Shown in pieces: positions 22,062-35,300 of a DNA stretch of 64,000 nt. The stretch is from assembly GCA_021442155.1 (NCBI GenBank), contig JAKCPB010001416.1:1-64000 (forward strand), written 5' to 3'. The stretch's first letter is position 1, and every line of letters starts with the position of its first letter. This DNA is from Cymbidium sinense (Eukaryota > Streptophyta > Magnoliopsida > Asparagales > Orchidaceae). Made by a program: the position numbers and the translations under genes. The notes under the pieces were generated by a model. That model did no database searches. It was not told where the DNA came from and saw only the letters and a list, made by a program, of their open reading frames with translations.

Positions 22062-23318
22062 AATTCGCCTCTTTCAAGTATTCTTATTTATGAATCCATG
22101 ATGTTTTAGGGTAGGTGCAAGGAACCCTAGATGCATCCTATCCTTCATCGACACAACACAAACACAAACTACATACAAACATATAACATAAACACATATG
22201 TTTTATCTCGGGCTACTCTAAGTTGAGATAACACCTCCAACGACACTCACTCAGTGGCTACTCTAGGTCGAGTTGACGTGCTACCCTGCTAGTGTGTCAC
22301 CCCAGTGGTCTTCTTGCTTTGGAAGATGTAAGTCTACTATGCTTTCCATCCTTACTATGCTGCTACACACCGATGAGCGCTTTGTTAGTTTGGTAGGCTT
22401 TACTACATTGCTAGTAATCTAACTCATGTTGGCTTCATTTAAGTGGATGTGAGTCTGCTATGCTTTCTGATTAGCCTTTAATCGAGGGTCAAGTATATTT
22501 TAGGTTTAGGATAAGTCCCCAGCGGCTCCTTCCCTCCTTACTATTTTAAGTATGGGTCCAGTCCTTCCTCAGGGCTCTCCGCTTAATAGTCTCTTTAGGT
22601 CAAATTAGATCTGCCCCTCCGATGACATACTATTCCAATGATCATTTTTTCTTTTAAAGTTGTAAGCCTACATGCTTTCTTTCCATATTGATTGTTTCAC
22701 ACCGACGGGCACCTTAGGTTGTTCGGTTCTCACTATGCTCACTGATACGCCACTCATGCTAATGAATGCACATTAGGTTGGTTAGTTCTCGCACCTTAGG
22801 ATACACCACTCATGGAAAATGTAAGTTTACTATGCTTTCTCCTTGAGTTATAGTACACTATAGCCTTTCTTTTTGGTTGAACGTAAAGATCTCTTATGGG
22901 TAGTATATTTGGATCACATCCTTTGTGATCCTATTTAGACACTACTCAGGTTACTATCAGATTGGATAGTTCCCCTTTCCTAGTAACCACCCCTGTGATT
23001 GGAGAATTTGTCCTGTAGATGTGTAGATTCTCCCTTGGTCTAGGAAATTTGAGATAGGTCAAGGCTGACATAGCCCCTTCTCAGTATGGTCCCTTGCACA
23101 CCAACAGGGTCCATGCAAACATATAAATAAAATATATATTCACTTATGGATTAGGAGGACACCCCTAGCGGTGCCTTCTCCCAAGCATCTTATCTTAAGG
23201 GTAGTGTCAACAAAATTTGAGATAAGAATCATCACTACTTGAGTTGATATAGTCCTCAACCGCATTCACTTAGTCACCCCTAAGTCTTCGATTTATGTGT
23301 ATAACAGTCACCCAAAAT
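22062..23318 (+). mobile_element. 3' internal region after pol (copy 1)
   Basis: Untranslated. It contains repeated words: GAAGATGTAAGTCTACTATG (near 22,323), with relatives near 22,443, 22,658 and 22,818, and GGTTGGTTAGTTCTC-type words. It matches 5,330-6,150 of element A and 33,500-34,430. The 3' LTR that should follow is absent; the sequence passes into telomere-like array at about 23,319. Confidence 0.7.
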
Positions 23319-25530
23319 GTTACTTTTTAGTTTTAGTTTTATTTTATTTTATTTTTTTATTTTATTTATGTTAGTTTTTAATTTATTTATTTTAGATTTT
23401 AATATTTAGTTTAAGTTAGTTTAGTTTGGATTATGGTTTAGGATTTAGGGTTTATTAGTTTATTAAGTCTTTGGTTAAGGTAAGCCCAGGGTTAGTGGTG
23501 TGGTTTTCCGGGTTTTGGTTTTTTATTTTGTGGATAAGTTTAGAGATTGTTTTATGTCAGATTAGTTTAAGGGTTTAGGGTTTATGGTAGATTTTAGTAG
23601 GTTTTTCCTTTAGGTGTGGTCTAGGTCATCCTGGGTAGGGTAGGGCAGGGTTTTTTTTAGGGTTTATTGGTTAGATGGTTGTGGTATTGGGCTTAGCACA
23701 AAAAATTAGATTTAGGGTATGGTAGTGTTTTTGTGGTTAGTTTATGGTGTTTAGTTTAGTTTTGTTTAATAGAACAATAGATTCAACATTTCTTTTTGTT
23801 TATTTAGTTTATTTTTATTTTTAGTTTATTTTATTTATATATATTTACATTTTTTATTTAGTTTAGTTTTTATTGGTTTTATTTAAGGTTTTATTTTCAT
23901 TTATTTTTAGGTTTAGGTTTCCTTTTAGTTGAGTTTATTTATATTTATTTTTTAAGTAGTTTAATTTTAGATTTTGGATTATTTTTTATTTTATTTTTTT
24001 CAAGTTTTAGGTTTTATTTTAGTTTATTTTAGGTTTATTTTATAGGTTTAGTTTATTTTAGTATTTTATTTTATTTAGTTTTTTATTTTAGGTTTAGTTT
24101 ATTTTATCTTAGTTTATTTATTTAGTAGTTTAGTTTAGTATTTTTTATGAGGTTTTATTTTATTATTTTAGGTTTATTGTTTAGGTTTTATTTAGTTTTA
24201 TTTTATTTATTTAGTATTTTATTTTATTATATTATTTATTTATATATATTTTATTTGTTTATAGGTTTATTTTATATTTATTTTTTAAATGTATTATTAG
24301 ATTTTATTTAGGTTTAAATTTGTTAGTAAGTTTTTTAGGGTTGGTTTTAGTTAGGTTTTAGTTTTTTTTTAGGTAGATTTAGTGGTATAAAATTTTTTGG
24401 TTGGTTTAGGTTTATTATATTTTTTAGAGTATTTTTTATTTTGAGTGGTAGTTAGGTTTTAGTTGATTTAATTCATAAGTGGTCAGTTAGGATGGTAAGG
24501 ATTTTTTGGTTTTTGTGGTGGTATTAGGTATGGTCAGTCATTAAATTTATATTTTTCTTTTGAATTTTTATTAGGTTTAGGATTGTGGTTAGTTATTTGT
24601 GGTAGGTTTAGAGTATTGTAGTATGTTTATAAGTGGTTAGGTTATTATTTTATTTATTAATTTTAATTTTAATTTTAAATTAAAAGCAAGTTAGGTTTTA
24701 TTATTTAGTTTATTTTTTATTTTAGTTTATTTTATTTTATTTTGATTTAGGTTTATTTTTATTTTATTTATTCTTTTTTAGTCCATTTATTTTATTTTAG
24801 ATTTTTTAGTTTAGGTTTATTTTAATTTAGTTTATTTTATTTCATTTGGTGTTTTATTTTTTATTTGATTAAATTTAGGTTTTATTTAAATTTTTTTAGG
24901 TTTAGGTTTAGGTTTATTTTAGTTTATTTTAGGTTTATTTTTTAGTTTAGGTTTTTTATTTTTTATTTCTTTTTATTTTAGTTAGGTTTAGGTTTAGTTT
25001 ATTTTAGGTTTATTTTTATTTATTTTAATTTAGATATTAGGTATTTTAGTTTTTTTTTTTTAGTTTAGGGTTTTATCTTATCTTTATTTATTTTATGTTT
25101 TATCTTTTATTATATAGGTTTATTTAGTTTTATTTTATTTTATTTTTTATTAGGTTTAATTCTATTTACGTTTTATTTTTTTATTTAGTCTAAGTTTTAA
25201 TTTATTTTATTTTAGTTTAATTTTTATTTTATTTTATTTTCTTTTTTTAGGTTTATGTTTAGGTTTAAGTTTTGGTTTATGTTTTTATTTTATTTTATTT
25301 TTTATTATATTGGTTTAGTTTTTTTATTTATTTTATTTTTAGGTTTTATTTAGTTTAGTTTTTTTTTAGCATTTAGGGTTTAAGGTTGTGGTTTTTTTAT
25401 TTAAGGTTGGGTTTTGGTTTAGTTTTTAGGGTTTAGGTTTAGGTTTTTTAGTTTAGGGTTTAGGGTTTACTGATTTTAGGTTAGGGTTTTCATTTTATTT
25501 TGGGTTTTTTTTTATTTTTTATTGATAAAA
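23319..25530. repeat. TTTAGGG / TTTTATTTTA array
   Basis: TTTAGGG-like units around 23,410-23,760 and 25,370-25,490. In between lies C-poor TTTATTTTAGG sequence. No gene. Confidence 0.85.
23778..23806 (-). pseudogene. Trace of the 3'UTR end of the glycine-rich protein gene
   Basis: AATAGAACAATAGATTCAAC and the following ATTTCTTTTTG match the distal end of the UTR in copies 2, 4 and 5, on the same strand. Nothing else of the exon remains. Short, so the call is tentative. Confidence 0.5.
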
Positions 25531-25833
25531 AATTTAGATTCACCCTTTCTTCTTTTTGATTTCATGAACCAAGTAATACACCAAGTTTTCTATGACATAA
25601 GCGACAACATAGATAAAAAAAGTGCACGCATAGAGTAAATCAAAACCAAATAACTAGAATCTCTATGTAAAGACAATCCATAAGTAAATGTCGATCGACG
25701 TTCTTCATTTTCTTGCCCATTCAAACCACCCCACCTCCTCAATAGGATCCTCCACATCCCATCTCCCTCCTTACCACCTGCTATAACCTCGCTCCTCCTA
25801 CCTCCATAACCACTACTACTCCGACCACCAAGT
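25531..25833 (-). pseudogene. Glycine-rich RNA-binding protein, last exon + 3'UTR (copy 3)
   Basis: The UTR words (ATGTTGAATC.. replaced by GGGTGAATCTAAATTTTTTA, then TTCATGAAATCAAAAAGAAG and AACTTGGTGTATTAC) run from 25,540 to about 25,690. They are followed on the minus strand by a shortened Gly-rich tail in several frames (25,700-25,833). The RRM end (NGKNLDGR) is missing; the array starts at 25,834. More decayed than copies 1 and 2. Confidence 0.7.
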
Positions 25834-27666
25834 CATTTTAGGGTCTAGGGTTTAGGGTATTTAGGGTTTATGATTTGGGGATTAAGGTTTAGAGTTGTAG
25901 GTTTAGGGTTTAGGGTTTATGGTATGTTTATTTAAAATTAAAGGTAGCTTATGTTTATTTAGATTATTTACTTTATTTTTTATTTATTTTAGTTTATTTT
26001 ATTTTATATTTTTATTTATGTTTATTTTTTATTTTTATTTAGTTTAGTTTATTTGTTTTAGGTTTATTTATTTCAATTTAGGTTTTTTATTTTAGTTTAG
26101 TTTTTAAGCATAGGTTTAGGTTTTTATTTTATTATTTTATGTTTAGTTTTAGGTTTTATTTTAGGTTGATTTAAGGTTCATTTTATTTATTTTTTTTATT
26201 TATATTTAGTTTAAGTTTAGGTTTTATTTATTTTAGTTTAATTTATTTTATAGGTTTAGATTTATTTTATTTTGTTTATTTTATTTTATTTTAGGTTTAG
26301 GTTTTTATAGTTTTATTTTTATTTTATTTATTTTAGGTTTTATTTTAGGTTTATTTTAGGTTTAGGTTTTATTTAATTTTTATTTTATTTTATTTTAGGT
26401 TTATTTTATTTTAATTTACATTTAGTTTTTATTTTATTTATGTTTATTCCAAGTTTATTTTATTTTTTTTAGTTTAGGTTTATTTATTTTATTTTAGCTT
26501 ATTTTATTTATTTTATTTTATTTTAGGTTTAGTTTAGGTTTAGTTTAGGTTTTATCTTTTATTTATTATTTTATTTAGTTTAGTTTTATTAATTTTATTT
26601 GAGGTTTAGGTTTAGGTTTTTATTTTATTATTTTTGGTTTAATTTAGTTTAGGTTTTTTAGGTATGGCAATGGTAGGCCTGGCTCAGTTCATATAGTTTA
26701 GGTCATGGTCATTGGGTAGGGTAGGACTAGGTCCCAGTGGTCCCGGATTGGGTTTGGCTATGTAGGGTCAGGTGGTAGTGTTTAGTAAGGTTTAGGGTTT
26801 TATAGGTATTTATGGCTCAGGTTTAGGGTGGTTTTGTGGTTAGTAGAGGTAGGGAGATATGTATTTTAGGATTAGATTAGATTTAGCTAGTGTAGGGTTT
26901 TTTTTTAATCAAAACCCAAGAGGTAGTAATATTATTTTTTTAGGTTTTTATTTTTTTCTTTAGTTTTATATTTTATTTAATGATTATTTAGGTTTATTTT
27001 AGTTTAGGTTTTATTTTAGTTTATTTTTTTAGGTTTAGGTTTTGGATATTTTTTTTGTTTAGTTTATTTTTATTTTAATTTTAGGTTTAGGTTTTATTTT
27101 TTATTTTAGGTTTAGGTTTAGGTTTTTTTTTGGTTTAGGTTTTAGGTTTTATTTCATGTTTATTTTTTGGTTATTTTTATTTTATGTTTAGATTTTTTTT
27201 TAGTTTATTTTATTTTATTTACTTTAGGTTTCAAATTTAGTTTATTTTAGGTTTAGGTTTAGGTTTTATTTAATTTAGTTTTGTTTATTTTAGTTTAGGT
27301 TTATGTTTATTATATTTTATTTTATTTTAGGTTTTTTTTTTTTTTATTTTAGGTTTTATTTTTTTATTTATTTTATTTTATTTATATATTTATCTTTTAG
27401 GTTTAAGTTTTTATTTTATTTTAAATGAGGTTTATTTTATTTTTATTTTACATTTAGTTTTTATTTTATTTATGCTTTTTTTAGGTTTATTTTATTTTTT
27501 AGTTTAGTTTTGCTTTTTAGTTATTTAATTTTTGTTTAGTTTTTATTTTTTATTTTATTTTATTTTTAGGTTTAGGTTTAGGTTTTAGTTTAGCTTTTTT
27601 TTATATTACTATTTTTATTTTATTTAGGTTGAAGTTTATTTATTAATTTTATTTTTAAGTTTAAAG
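25834..27666. repeat. TTTAGGG / TTTTATTTTA array
   Basis: TTTAGGG-like at 25,834-25,930. At 26,660-26,900 it is a G-rich, poorly periodic stretch. The rest is TTTATTTTAGG. It ends abruptly at LTR fragment C. Confidence 0.85.
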
Positions 27667-30145
27667 GATTACTCTTATGGTTTTCCCACACATGTGGACT
27701 AACCATAATTTCATGAAACTCCTTTAGGTTATTAAACAACTAAATATCTAACCTATGATTTAATTAATTAAGGTTTGATGTGATTATGATTTCAATTTGA
27801 TTAAGTGATTTAATTAATTAGTTAAATCTTAATAAATTTCATTTTAAAAAAGGGTGAAATGAACATAGGGAAAGGGGTCCCAACCCTATTCCTTAGTTCA
27901 CTTATTGTTGTACAATGATTAATAAACTTAATTAACCAATTACTATTCATGGGATTAATTAATCATAACTTAAAAGAGTAGCAAGGATTATTAGTCAATT
28001 TTCACTAAGTGAGCTATAAATCCCAAGAAAATCATGGGAGATGAGGTCATCCCTTCATATGATGACTTGGACGGGTTTGGCTTCTAGTGGTCATCTGACC
28101 ATCTCAAGAAGTCTTGGGTGGTAGGGAGTAGGTGAGTTGGCTCAGCTTGGTTAGTTGAAGGTGTGGAGGTGGCTTCCAAGGAGGAATCATGGGTGTCCTA
28201 TGGGTTTTAAATGCCCAATGGGGAGGGTGAGGTGATTTCACCCCATGGGAGGCCCAACCACCCCTTGGGTCGCTGAAGTCTGGTGGACCACTAGAGAGTA
28301 CCAAGTGGAAAGGAAATGGCCACTTACATGGATTTATCTCATGTGATGCCCTTGAACCAAGGGTAGAATGATCATTTATCATTGGATTTGATTTGGCCAT
28401 ATTTGAAATGAGCAAAAAGTGGGTTAGCCTAAATTTCAAGTCAATTGGAGTTGATTTGGATAGGTTTGGCTCAATTTGACTCATTTATGTCAAATTATTT
28501 TAGTTACCAATTTTGGGTCAAATTGGTCAAGTTCATATCATTTGGGATGTTTTGCTATATTGGTTTAGTTTAGGCTTAGATTTGATTTTGGCTCATTTGA
28601 ATTCATTTGGGTCAAATGTTAAGTTGACCAAATTGCCAAATTTTGGGTGTGTTGGTTTAGTAGTTGACCAATTGAAGATAATTGTAGGCTTTGGTTTCAA
28701 TTTGGATTTGTTTTGATTTAGGCCAACTTTAAACTTTAGGTCAATTTGGGCTAAGTAGGTCAATTATTCAATTGGGTCCAATCATGGCTTTGGTCAAGTT
28801 AACAATCAATTTGGAATGAACTTGAGCTATTTGCAATCAATTTAGTTTATATTTTGATTTGACCGAATTTTGTCTTTTAGGTCAACTTGGGTCAACTTGA
28901 ATCAAAAGGGCTAATTGGATTTGGTTTGACTCAATTGAAGGTGAAGTCATATTCAAATATTTATTTTGATTTGGTATGAATCAATGGATTTTTTAGGTTA
29001 CAATTTGGCTAGTTTGGGTTCATATGGGTTAACGAGTTGACTTGGTCAAATGACCATGGACTTGGTTTGACCCAATTTGTGACAATTTATCAACCTGTGG
29101 GTGATCAACATCATGATGGGTTTTGATGATTAGTTCAATCCAATTTGGGTAGGATTTGAACCGAAAATAGGTCAAATTGGCCACTTTGGGTCAAGTGGAC
29201 CAATTGGGTTTAGTTGGCCAAATTTTGAGTTGAGTTTATATATGAATTTGGGATTGATATATAAATTCAATTGCAATAAGCTTGGGTTCAAAATGGGTTT
29301 TGGTTCATTTGAACATTTCAAGTCAAAAGGGTTAAGTTGGGTTTGACTTGGGTTGATTTTGGTTTTTCTTGATGATTGTAAATTTCATTTATATTTGAGA
29401 ATATAATTGAAGGTAAGATTGATTCATAAGAAAATCAATTGAATTTGGGTTTTAGAATGAAGGAATTTGGCTAAGTCCATGGAGTTGGGTCATGTGGCTT
29501 AGGTTTAAATTTTGATTTAGTTTGATTTAGTTTTGATGATTTAAATGTATATTTCATTTAAATTTATGAATATGATTGATTTATGAGAAAATCAATTGAG
29601 TTTGACTTGATTTGGAATAAGATTTATCTAAGTCCATGTGATAGGTCATATGGCTTAGGAAGGGTTTTGATTTAATTTTATTTAGTTTCATTTAGTTTTG
29701 ATCATTTGAATGTAGATTTGATTCATATTTAGAAAGATGATTGAAGATATAAATTTATTATGAGAAAACCAATTTATTTTTGATTGATTTGGATTAAGAT
29801 TTGGCTAAGTCCATGAGATAGGTCATATGGCTTAAGAATGGTTTCAAGTTTGGATTTGATCAAGCTTCAATCATTTGGTTTTGGAATTTGGGTTTGGATT
29901 TGGATTTGAATTGGATGTTTGAATTGAACTTGAGGTTTGGTTTAAGAAGGTGAACATGGATTGATTGTAGGTAGTCCTAATCCCTAAGACATAACCTAAT
30001 CATATGGTTAACCCTTCTAAGTCTTAGCTTAGTTAAGTGTTTACCTAATTGTTAGAAGTATCTTATGACTAGGAAAGTCTTAGTGTCTAGAAGACTCCTA
30101 AGTCTAAGATGGGAAGATTGAATATGCACTCCAAAAGTGAGGTCA
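27667..30145 (-). mobile_element. LTR fragment C (5' part of a minus-strand LTR)
   Basis: Read on the minus strand from 30,145 it starts TGACCTCACTTTTGG, the LTR start seen in B and E. It continues through the TTGACC-rich region to the equivalent of about 10,040 in B (CCACACATGTGG), where array cuts it. It is very close to LTR D over their shared part, at roughly nine in ten positions by eye, and closer than either is to B. About 1 kb present in D (52,530-53,610) is deleted at 28,050. It abuts pol copy 2 exactly at its LTR terminus. Confidence 0.85.
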
Positions 30146-30150
30146 TTTAG
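30146..30150. repeat. Target-site duplication half (TTTAG)
   Basis: The five bases outside the LTR C terminus. The five bases outside the other LTR end, at D (48,259-48,263), are CTTAG. Both sit in the same part of the protease gene. Confidence 0.6.
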
Positions 30151-30515
30151 CCATATCCCTTGGAGATAGATGATTGGAAGACCGAAGCCAAGTTTTACAT
30201 TATACACTCGAATACATCTTTCAACGTTTTGCTTGGGAGACCATGGATACATGAGAACAACATAGTTCCATCCTTTCTATATCAGTGTATGAAGTTTGTG
30301 AGAGGTGAGATCATCTACTATGTCGAAGGAGATCTCAAGCCATTTATAATTCATGAGGACAACATATATGAGGATGTGGCTTACTACCTCCCTCAAAATC
30401 AACAAGTCTGTTTTCACGATCTTGGCCAAAGTTTAAAAATAAAAAAAAGAGAAAAATAAAAAGAAAAAGAAAAAAAAAAAGAAAAAGAAAAGAGAAAATG
30501 AAAAAGAAAATAAAA
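30146..30515 (+). pseudogene. Protease C-terminal half with Lys-rich tract (pol copy 2)
   Basis: From about 30,158 it reads EIDDWKTEAKFYIIHSNTSF, then NVLLGRPWIHENNIVPSFLY and YYLPQNQQVCFHDLGQSL. This is the C-terminal half of the retroviral-type aspartic protease of Tat elements, here beginning about 30 codons further upstream than in pol copy 1. The catalytic Asp is absent. Its likely other half ends the gag fragment at 48,263. A/G-only sequence at 30,437-30,515 follows. Confidence 0.85.
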
Positions 30516-31058
30516 GGGGACTTGAGGAGGAAGTGGAGCGACATTAGATTCCACACCCATTACTCCATTCAACATATGGGTAGGATGACCGACCTCCACC
30601 GTAGAGGAAGAGGCCGCTTGGAGGCCCCAATGGAAAAAAACCTCACTATCCATATAGACTTAGAATCTAGTTCATAGGATGAGTCTTATATGGTTAGACA
30701 CCAGCCTGCCTCTTCTCAGAGTAGATTCCCTTGGAGGTGACACTTGAGCTAGATAGCAATGAAGATCGGGCTCTAAAGTAAAGCATAAGTGTATCCAAGT
30801 TCATATGTGAAATAGTTAGGCATCGCTTGGGAACCTTAGCTCTAACCCAACTTTCCTCTTAAAAAAGTTGAGTAAGAGGAAGCCCCTAAGTCATCCACAA
30901 GTGTGAAGACTCGTGAGGTTCTTTCGGGAGCATCATCCTCAAGTCAAGAAGTTGATGTAAAACTTGAGGATGATTCATATAAAGATTTAATAGAATTACC
31001 TTTGATTGTACTTGCCTTGTGTTCATAATTTAGCAAAGAAAGGGTTAATCCCACATAC
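30516..31058 (+). pseudogene. Protease-RT linker (pol copy 2)
   Basis: Parallel to 18,484-19,070. Many stops and no catalytic motif. Small insertions and deletions distinguish the two copies throughout. Confidence 0.6.
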
Positions 31059-32230
31059 TTGGTCAAAGCACAAGTCAGACTACTTCAAAAGAATATGGAA
31101 GAACAAATGCAAAAGCTCTCAATCAAGATAGGGTTTAAGATTCAAGACATGGTACAGATGACGATATCGCTAATCATCACCAATCATTTGGAATATGATA
31201 GGTTCTTTTCAAATCACATTAACTCATATGAGGAGCGTCTTAGAAACTATCCATTTGATGATTTTGAAATCAAAGATGCACCGCTAGAGTTTGAAGAAGA
31301 GATCAAGTCAATAATCGACGAGCTCAAGGAAATCAACTTAGAACTAAGAAGATCCACTACATACATCAATTCTTATTGAATGAAATTGAAACCAATGACT
31401 TTAAGCTATTGACCGAAGTTTAAGGACTATTTTGCATGGAGTTATGAAGAGATGCTTAGATTGGCTCCCATGTAGCGATCCATAAACTAAATAGAGCCTA
31501 CTAACCCTATCAAGCAAGCTCTTAGACATGCGATTAGACATAGAATAACAGTCATTTTGAAGTCAAGAAATTGATTGATGCTCATCATCCGAAGAAGAAA
31601 ATACCCTACCGTTAGCTGTCATCCTAATTAAGAAAAAGAATGGCCAAATTCACATATGCATTGATTTAAGGATTTAAATAAGGCATGTCCAAAAGATGAA
31701 TTTCCACTACCAATCTTGAGTCGATGGTGGACATTACCTCATCTCATGTAGTCTTCTATTTCATGGATGTCTCATCTGGATATAACCAAATAAAGATGGC
31801 CCCTAAAGATGAAATAAATAGGTCATGTCTTTCATCCTTAAAATTGTCAATACTACATACCAGCGGGCTATGACTCAAATCTTTGATGAACTCATTCATC
31901 ATCATGTCAACTGCTATGTCGATGATCTCATGGTCAAAAGTAGAGAAAAAGAAGACCATCTCTTTGACTTGAGAGTAGTTTTGAACTATTAAGCAATTTA
32001 ACCTCAAAATGAACCCAAAGTGCATTCAAAAGTAGCAGGAAATTCCATGGATTTGTATCCCTAGGAATCAAAATCGATATGGAGAAGATCAAGGCATATT
32101 AGAAATTACACCCCTAAAAGTTTAACTCAATTCATCATTCCAAGGGTGTTGGCATATCTAAGATGCTTTATATCCAACATATCGAAGATGTCACCATTCG
32201 AATTGTCAAAAGGATGCCAAGTTCAAGTGG
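31059..32230 (+). pseudogene. Reverse transcriptase with YVDD (pol copy 2)
   Basis: The lead-in reads IIDELKEINLEL and FAWSYEEM (about 31,310-31,460). Then come DLNKACPKDEFPLPI (about 31,665-31,720), a broken palm region and CYVDDLMVKSREKEDHLFDL. The YVDD is at 31,915-31,926, the two metal-binding Asp at 31,921-31,926. The downstream RT part (GIKIDMEKIK, LRCFISN) runs to 32,200 with frame changes. This copy retains the block deleted in pol copy 1, but stops and frameshifts break it many times. Confidence 0.85.
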
Positions 32231-32660
32231 ATGATAAGTGTGAGCATGCCTTCAAGACATCAAGCATTACCCGATGATGCCAGTTCTAACCTATCCTGTG
32301 GCCCATACTTTACATGTACGATGATACTCTGGTGCTTTTGTTGCCAAGCCAATGATGAAGAGAAGGAAAATGCACGCTACTACCTCAACCATCATCTAGT
32401 CCCTACTGAGGCTAATTATCCACCCATTAAGATGCATTGCCTAACTTTAATCTTTGCATCCCAAAAGCTACAACACTACATGATTCCTCATAAGGTGAAC
32501 TTAATTTCTAGGATCAATCCATGATCGATGCTATCCAGATGGTAGGCATGATGGTCCATGATCCTCTTGTAGTTTGACATTACCTGCATTACGTATATGA
32601 AAGGACAAGCATTAGTGGATTTCTTTAGTACACCCACTTCCTCAAGTAGATGATCTCATG
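32231..32660 (+). pseudogene. First RNase H domain (pol copy 2)
   Basis: The open frame 32,231-32,524 reads ENARYYLNHHLVPTEANYPP, then LTLIFASQKLQHYMIPHKVN and LISRINP. It is the same RNase H pattern as pol copy 1, better kept in this stretch. The following part to 32,660 (KGQALVDFF-like) is broken. Confidence 0.8.
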
Positions 32661-33066
32661 AACAAATCATGAACTTAGGGATATTAGCATTCACCGCTGA
32701 GATGTACTTTGATGGTGCTTCCTCTCAAAGAGGAGAAGAACCACAATCTACTATTCCGTGAAAGGCAAGGGTAGGAATAGTTCTCTTAACTCTGACCATG
32801 ATGTGATGAGATTCTTATATCATGCTCAATCCTTGCACCAATAATAAATAGGCTCATTGTCATCTGAGTTAGCCACAAGCATCAAGAACATCAACATCTT
32901 TGGGATTCTAGTTATCAACCAAATTGTTGGGTCCTATAAGGTTATAAATCCCAAGCTCCATCACTACCACAAGTACATGGAGTTATTAGCCTAAATCCCA
33001 AATATTACCATTTATAAGATTCTCAAGAGAACATCATAAAGATGCTTTAACCAAGCTTGCCAAGAG
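32661..33066 (+). pseudogene. Second RNase H domain, aRH (pol copy 2)
   Basis: Reads EMYFDGASSQRGEEPQST with the first catalytic Asp at 32,711-32,713. It continues as separated blocks for the DHDVMRF, NIFGDSSYQPN and AKLAKSWHV positions. Several small deletions remove parts present in pol copy 1. It confirms the Tat-type double RNase H in a second copy. Confidence 0.8.
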
Positions 33067-33500
33067 TTGGCATGTCCGGAGGATGAGTTCATATCAATAA
33101 AGGTCCAAAATAGACAAGTCTTATCCCTTATGGATATTGAACTCATCAAAAACTACTCTCTTAATGGAGAGGTTTCCATTGCCAAGAATGATGATGAGTT
33201 AGATTGGAGGCAACCATTAATAGATTACCTAAATAAAGGCAAACTACCTCAAGAGAAGTCCCAAGGCCATCAGATGAACCATAGAGCACTTTCTTATGCT
33301 CTTGTGGATGGTGTATTATACCAATTATCTTTTGATCATATGTGGTTATGTTGTTTAGCATGAAGCCTAAGATCACAGGTACACTCGATTATGCAAACCA
33401 ATCTAGTCCAAGATGAAAGCCAAGATCAAGAGACTACCATTGGCCATGATCAAAGATTATGTGGATATGAGATGCAACCAATGTCAAACACATATCTTTT
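33067..33500 (+). pseudogene. aRH-integrase linker and integrase stub (pol copy 2)
   Basis: The open frame 33,067-33,363 reads CPEDEFISIKVQNRQVLSLM and DWRQPLIDYLNKGKLPQEK. Zinc-finger remnants follow (VHS-like and the CNQCQTH equivalent at 33,470-33,490). About 33,500 is the next point to align, and it corresponds to about 22,220 in copy 1. The whole integrase core and C-terminal domain, about 1.1 kb, are therefore deleted. Confidence 0.8.
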
Positions 33501-35300
33501 GTCTGCTACTGAAGAGATAATCCCCAACACTCACTTAGTATCACTTATATGGTACAATATGCCTTCTTGCTTTTAGGATGAAGTCTTCTACCTTTCCTTT
33601 CTTACTTGGCCACCGCACATGAGCACCTTGTTAGTTTGGTAGCCTTACACCAAGCTTCTTCATTTCATTTAAGAGGAGTTCTCACTTTCAATAGCATAAT
33701 TGTACGAATTTATTTGAGGTTTAGATAAGTCAGGCTCCTTCCTCATGAGCTTCAAGTTTAGGTCTAGTCCTTCCTAGATCCCCATTTAGTAGTCATAGTC
33801 GAAACATCTAAAAAATATCGATGATCTTGCTGAAAGTTGTAAGCTACATACTTTCTCCAAATTGAATGCTACACCGATGGGCACCTTAGTTGGTTGGTTC
33901 TCACTATGCTAATGGAAACACCACTCATGCTAATGGATACACCTTAGGTTGGTTGGTTCGACCTTAGATACACCACTCATGGAAGATGTGCGTCTAAACT
34001 TTTCTTGAGTTGGCCATACACCTATAGCTTTCTTTTGTGCGTGATAATGCCCTACCACCTCATGGTATATTTAATCATGTCCAGACCCATTTAGACACTA
34101 CTATGTTACTATCATATGATAGTTTACATTTCTTAAGAATCACTCATTGGAGAATCCATCATATGGATGTGAGATTCTTGGTCCAAGAAATTACAGTCAA
34201 ACATAGCCCTTCTTGAGGTCCTCACACCAATAATGTCATGCAAACATATAAACAAAATATATATTCAACCATGGATTAAGAGAACACTAAGCATACCTTT
34301 TTTTCAAGTAGTATCCCATCTTTGGGTAGTGTCAACAACTCCCTATAAGAATAACTACTAGTTGATATAAAATCAAAGATTCACTCAATACCCTAAGTCG
34401 GTTTGATTTATGGCTACAACAGTCACCCTTATTGTTCTACTTAGAAATGTAATAATACACCTTCCTAAGCATGAACAAAAGGCAACCAGGTTGGCTAACC
34501 CTACCCCATAAAGAACTATCCCTTTGGATTTGTAAATCAGAAGGACAAGTATGATATATCCCTTTTAGTGGGTCCATCACACCCATATGGTCCATAAATT
34601 AAATCTATCAAATTTGATAGCTCACATCCCCAGATATGCCCTCAATTTATCAAATCAAACCAAACCAAAACCATATGAAATCACATAAATTAAGTTAAAA
34701 TTAATCATACTTTGAGTTGACATAAGTCCCAAGCAACATTCACTCAAGAGTCACCCTAGTCAAGTTTGATTATTGTACATCCAACGTCACCCGTTGTTCC
34801 TCACTTTGAAGATGTACATCTGCTATGCCTTCTTTAGATAGCCATCACATAAAGGAAACTTAGGTTGGCTATACCCCACAGAGATATCCATTTGGATTTG
34901 TAAACTGTAGGTCAAGGCCGAGAGCCCTTCTCAATGGATCCACACTTAGGTCCATACATTAACTCAAACTAAATTAACCCAATTTCTCTGGAATTAAATC
35001 ACACCTTTTTTAGGAGCTAAATCATATATAAGTCAACCAAACAAATCAAATTCAAAACCAACCTCCCTGGTGGATCCAAATTAAACCAACTCCCCTAGTA
35101 GAATCTAAATCAAAGATATCCAACCAAACTCTTATCCCCAATGGATACATCCCCAAACAAATCTATGAAATCAAACTCAAATCCCAATCCCCAGTGGATA
35201 TCCCAAACCTTCTTCTATAGTGGAAGGTTTATATACATCCAGATCATCCATATAATATTCTCACATCACTAAAATAAACAAATTAAAGTCATCATCTTAA
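33501..35300 (+). mobile_element. 3' internal region after pol (copy 2)
   Basis: Matches 22,230-23,318 up to about 34,430 (for example CATGCAAACATATAAACAAA). It then continues with sequence related to 6,120-6,700 of element A (ACATAGCCC, TCTATAGTGGAAGGTT). No coding content. The 3' LTR is missing. Confidence 0.65.

Noticed and set aside
28104..28716. Open frames in LTR fragment C (also 53,495-54,313 in D)
   Set aside because: C and D are near-identical here, yet the frames differ by indels; the sequence is LTR, not coding.
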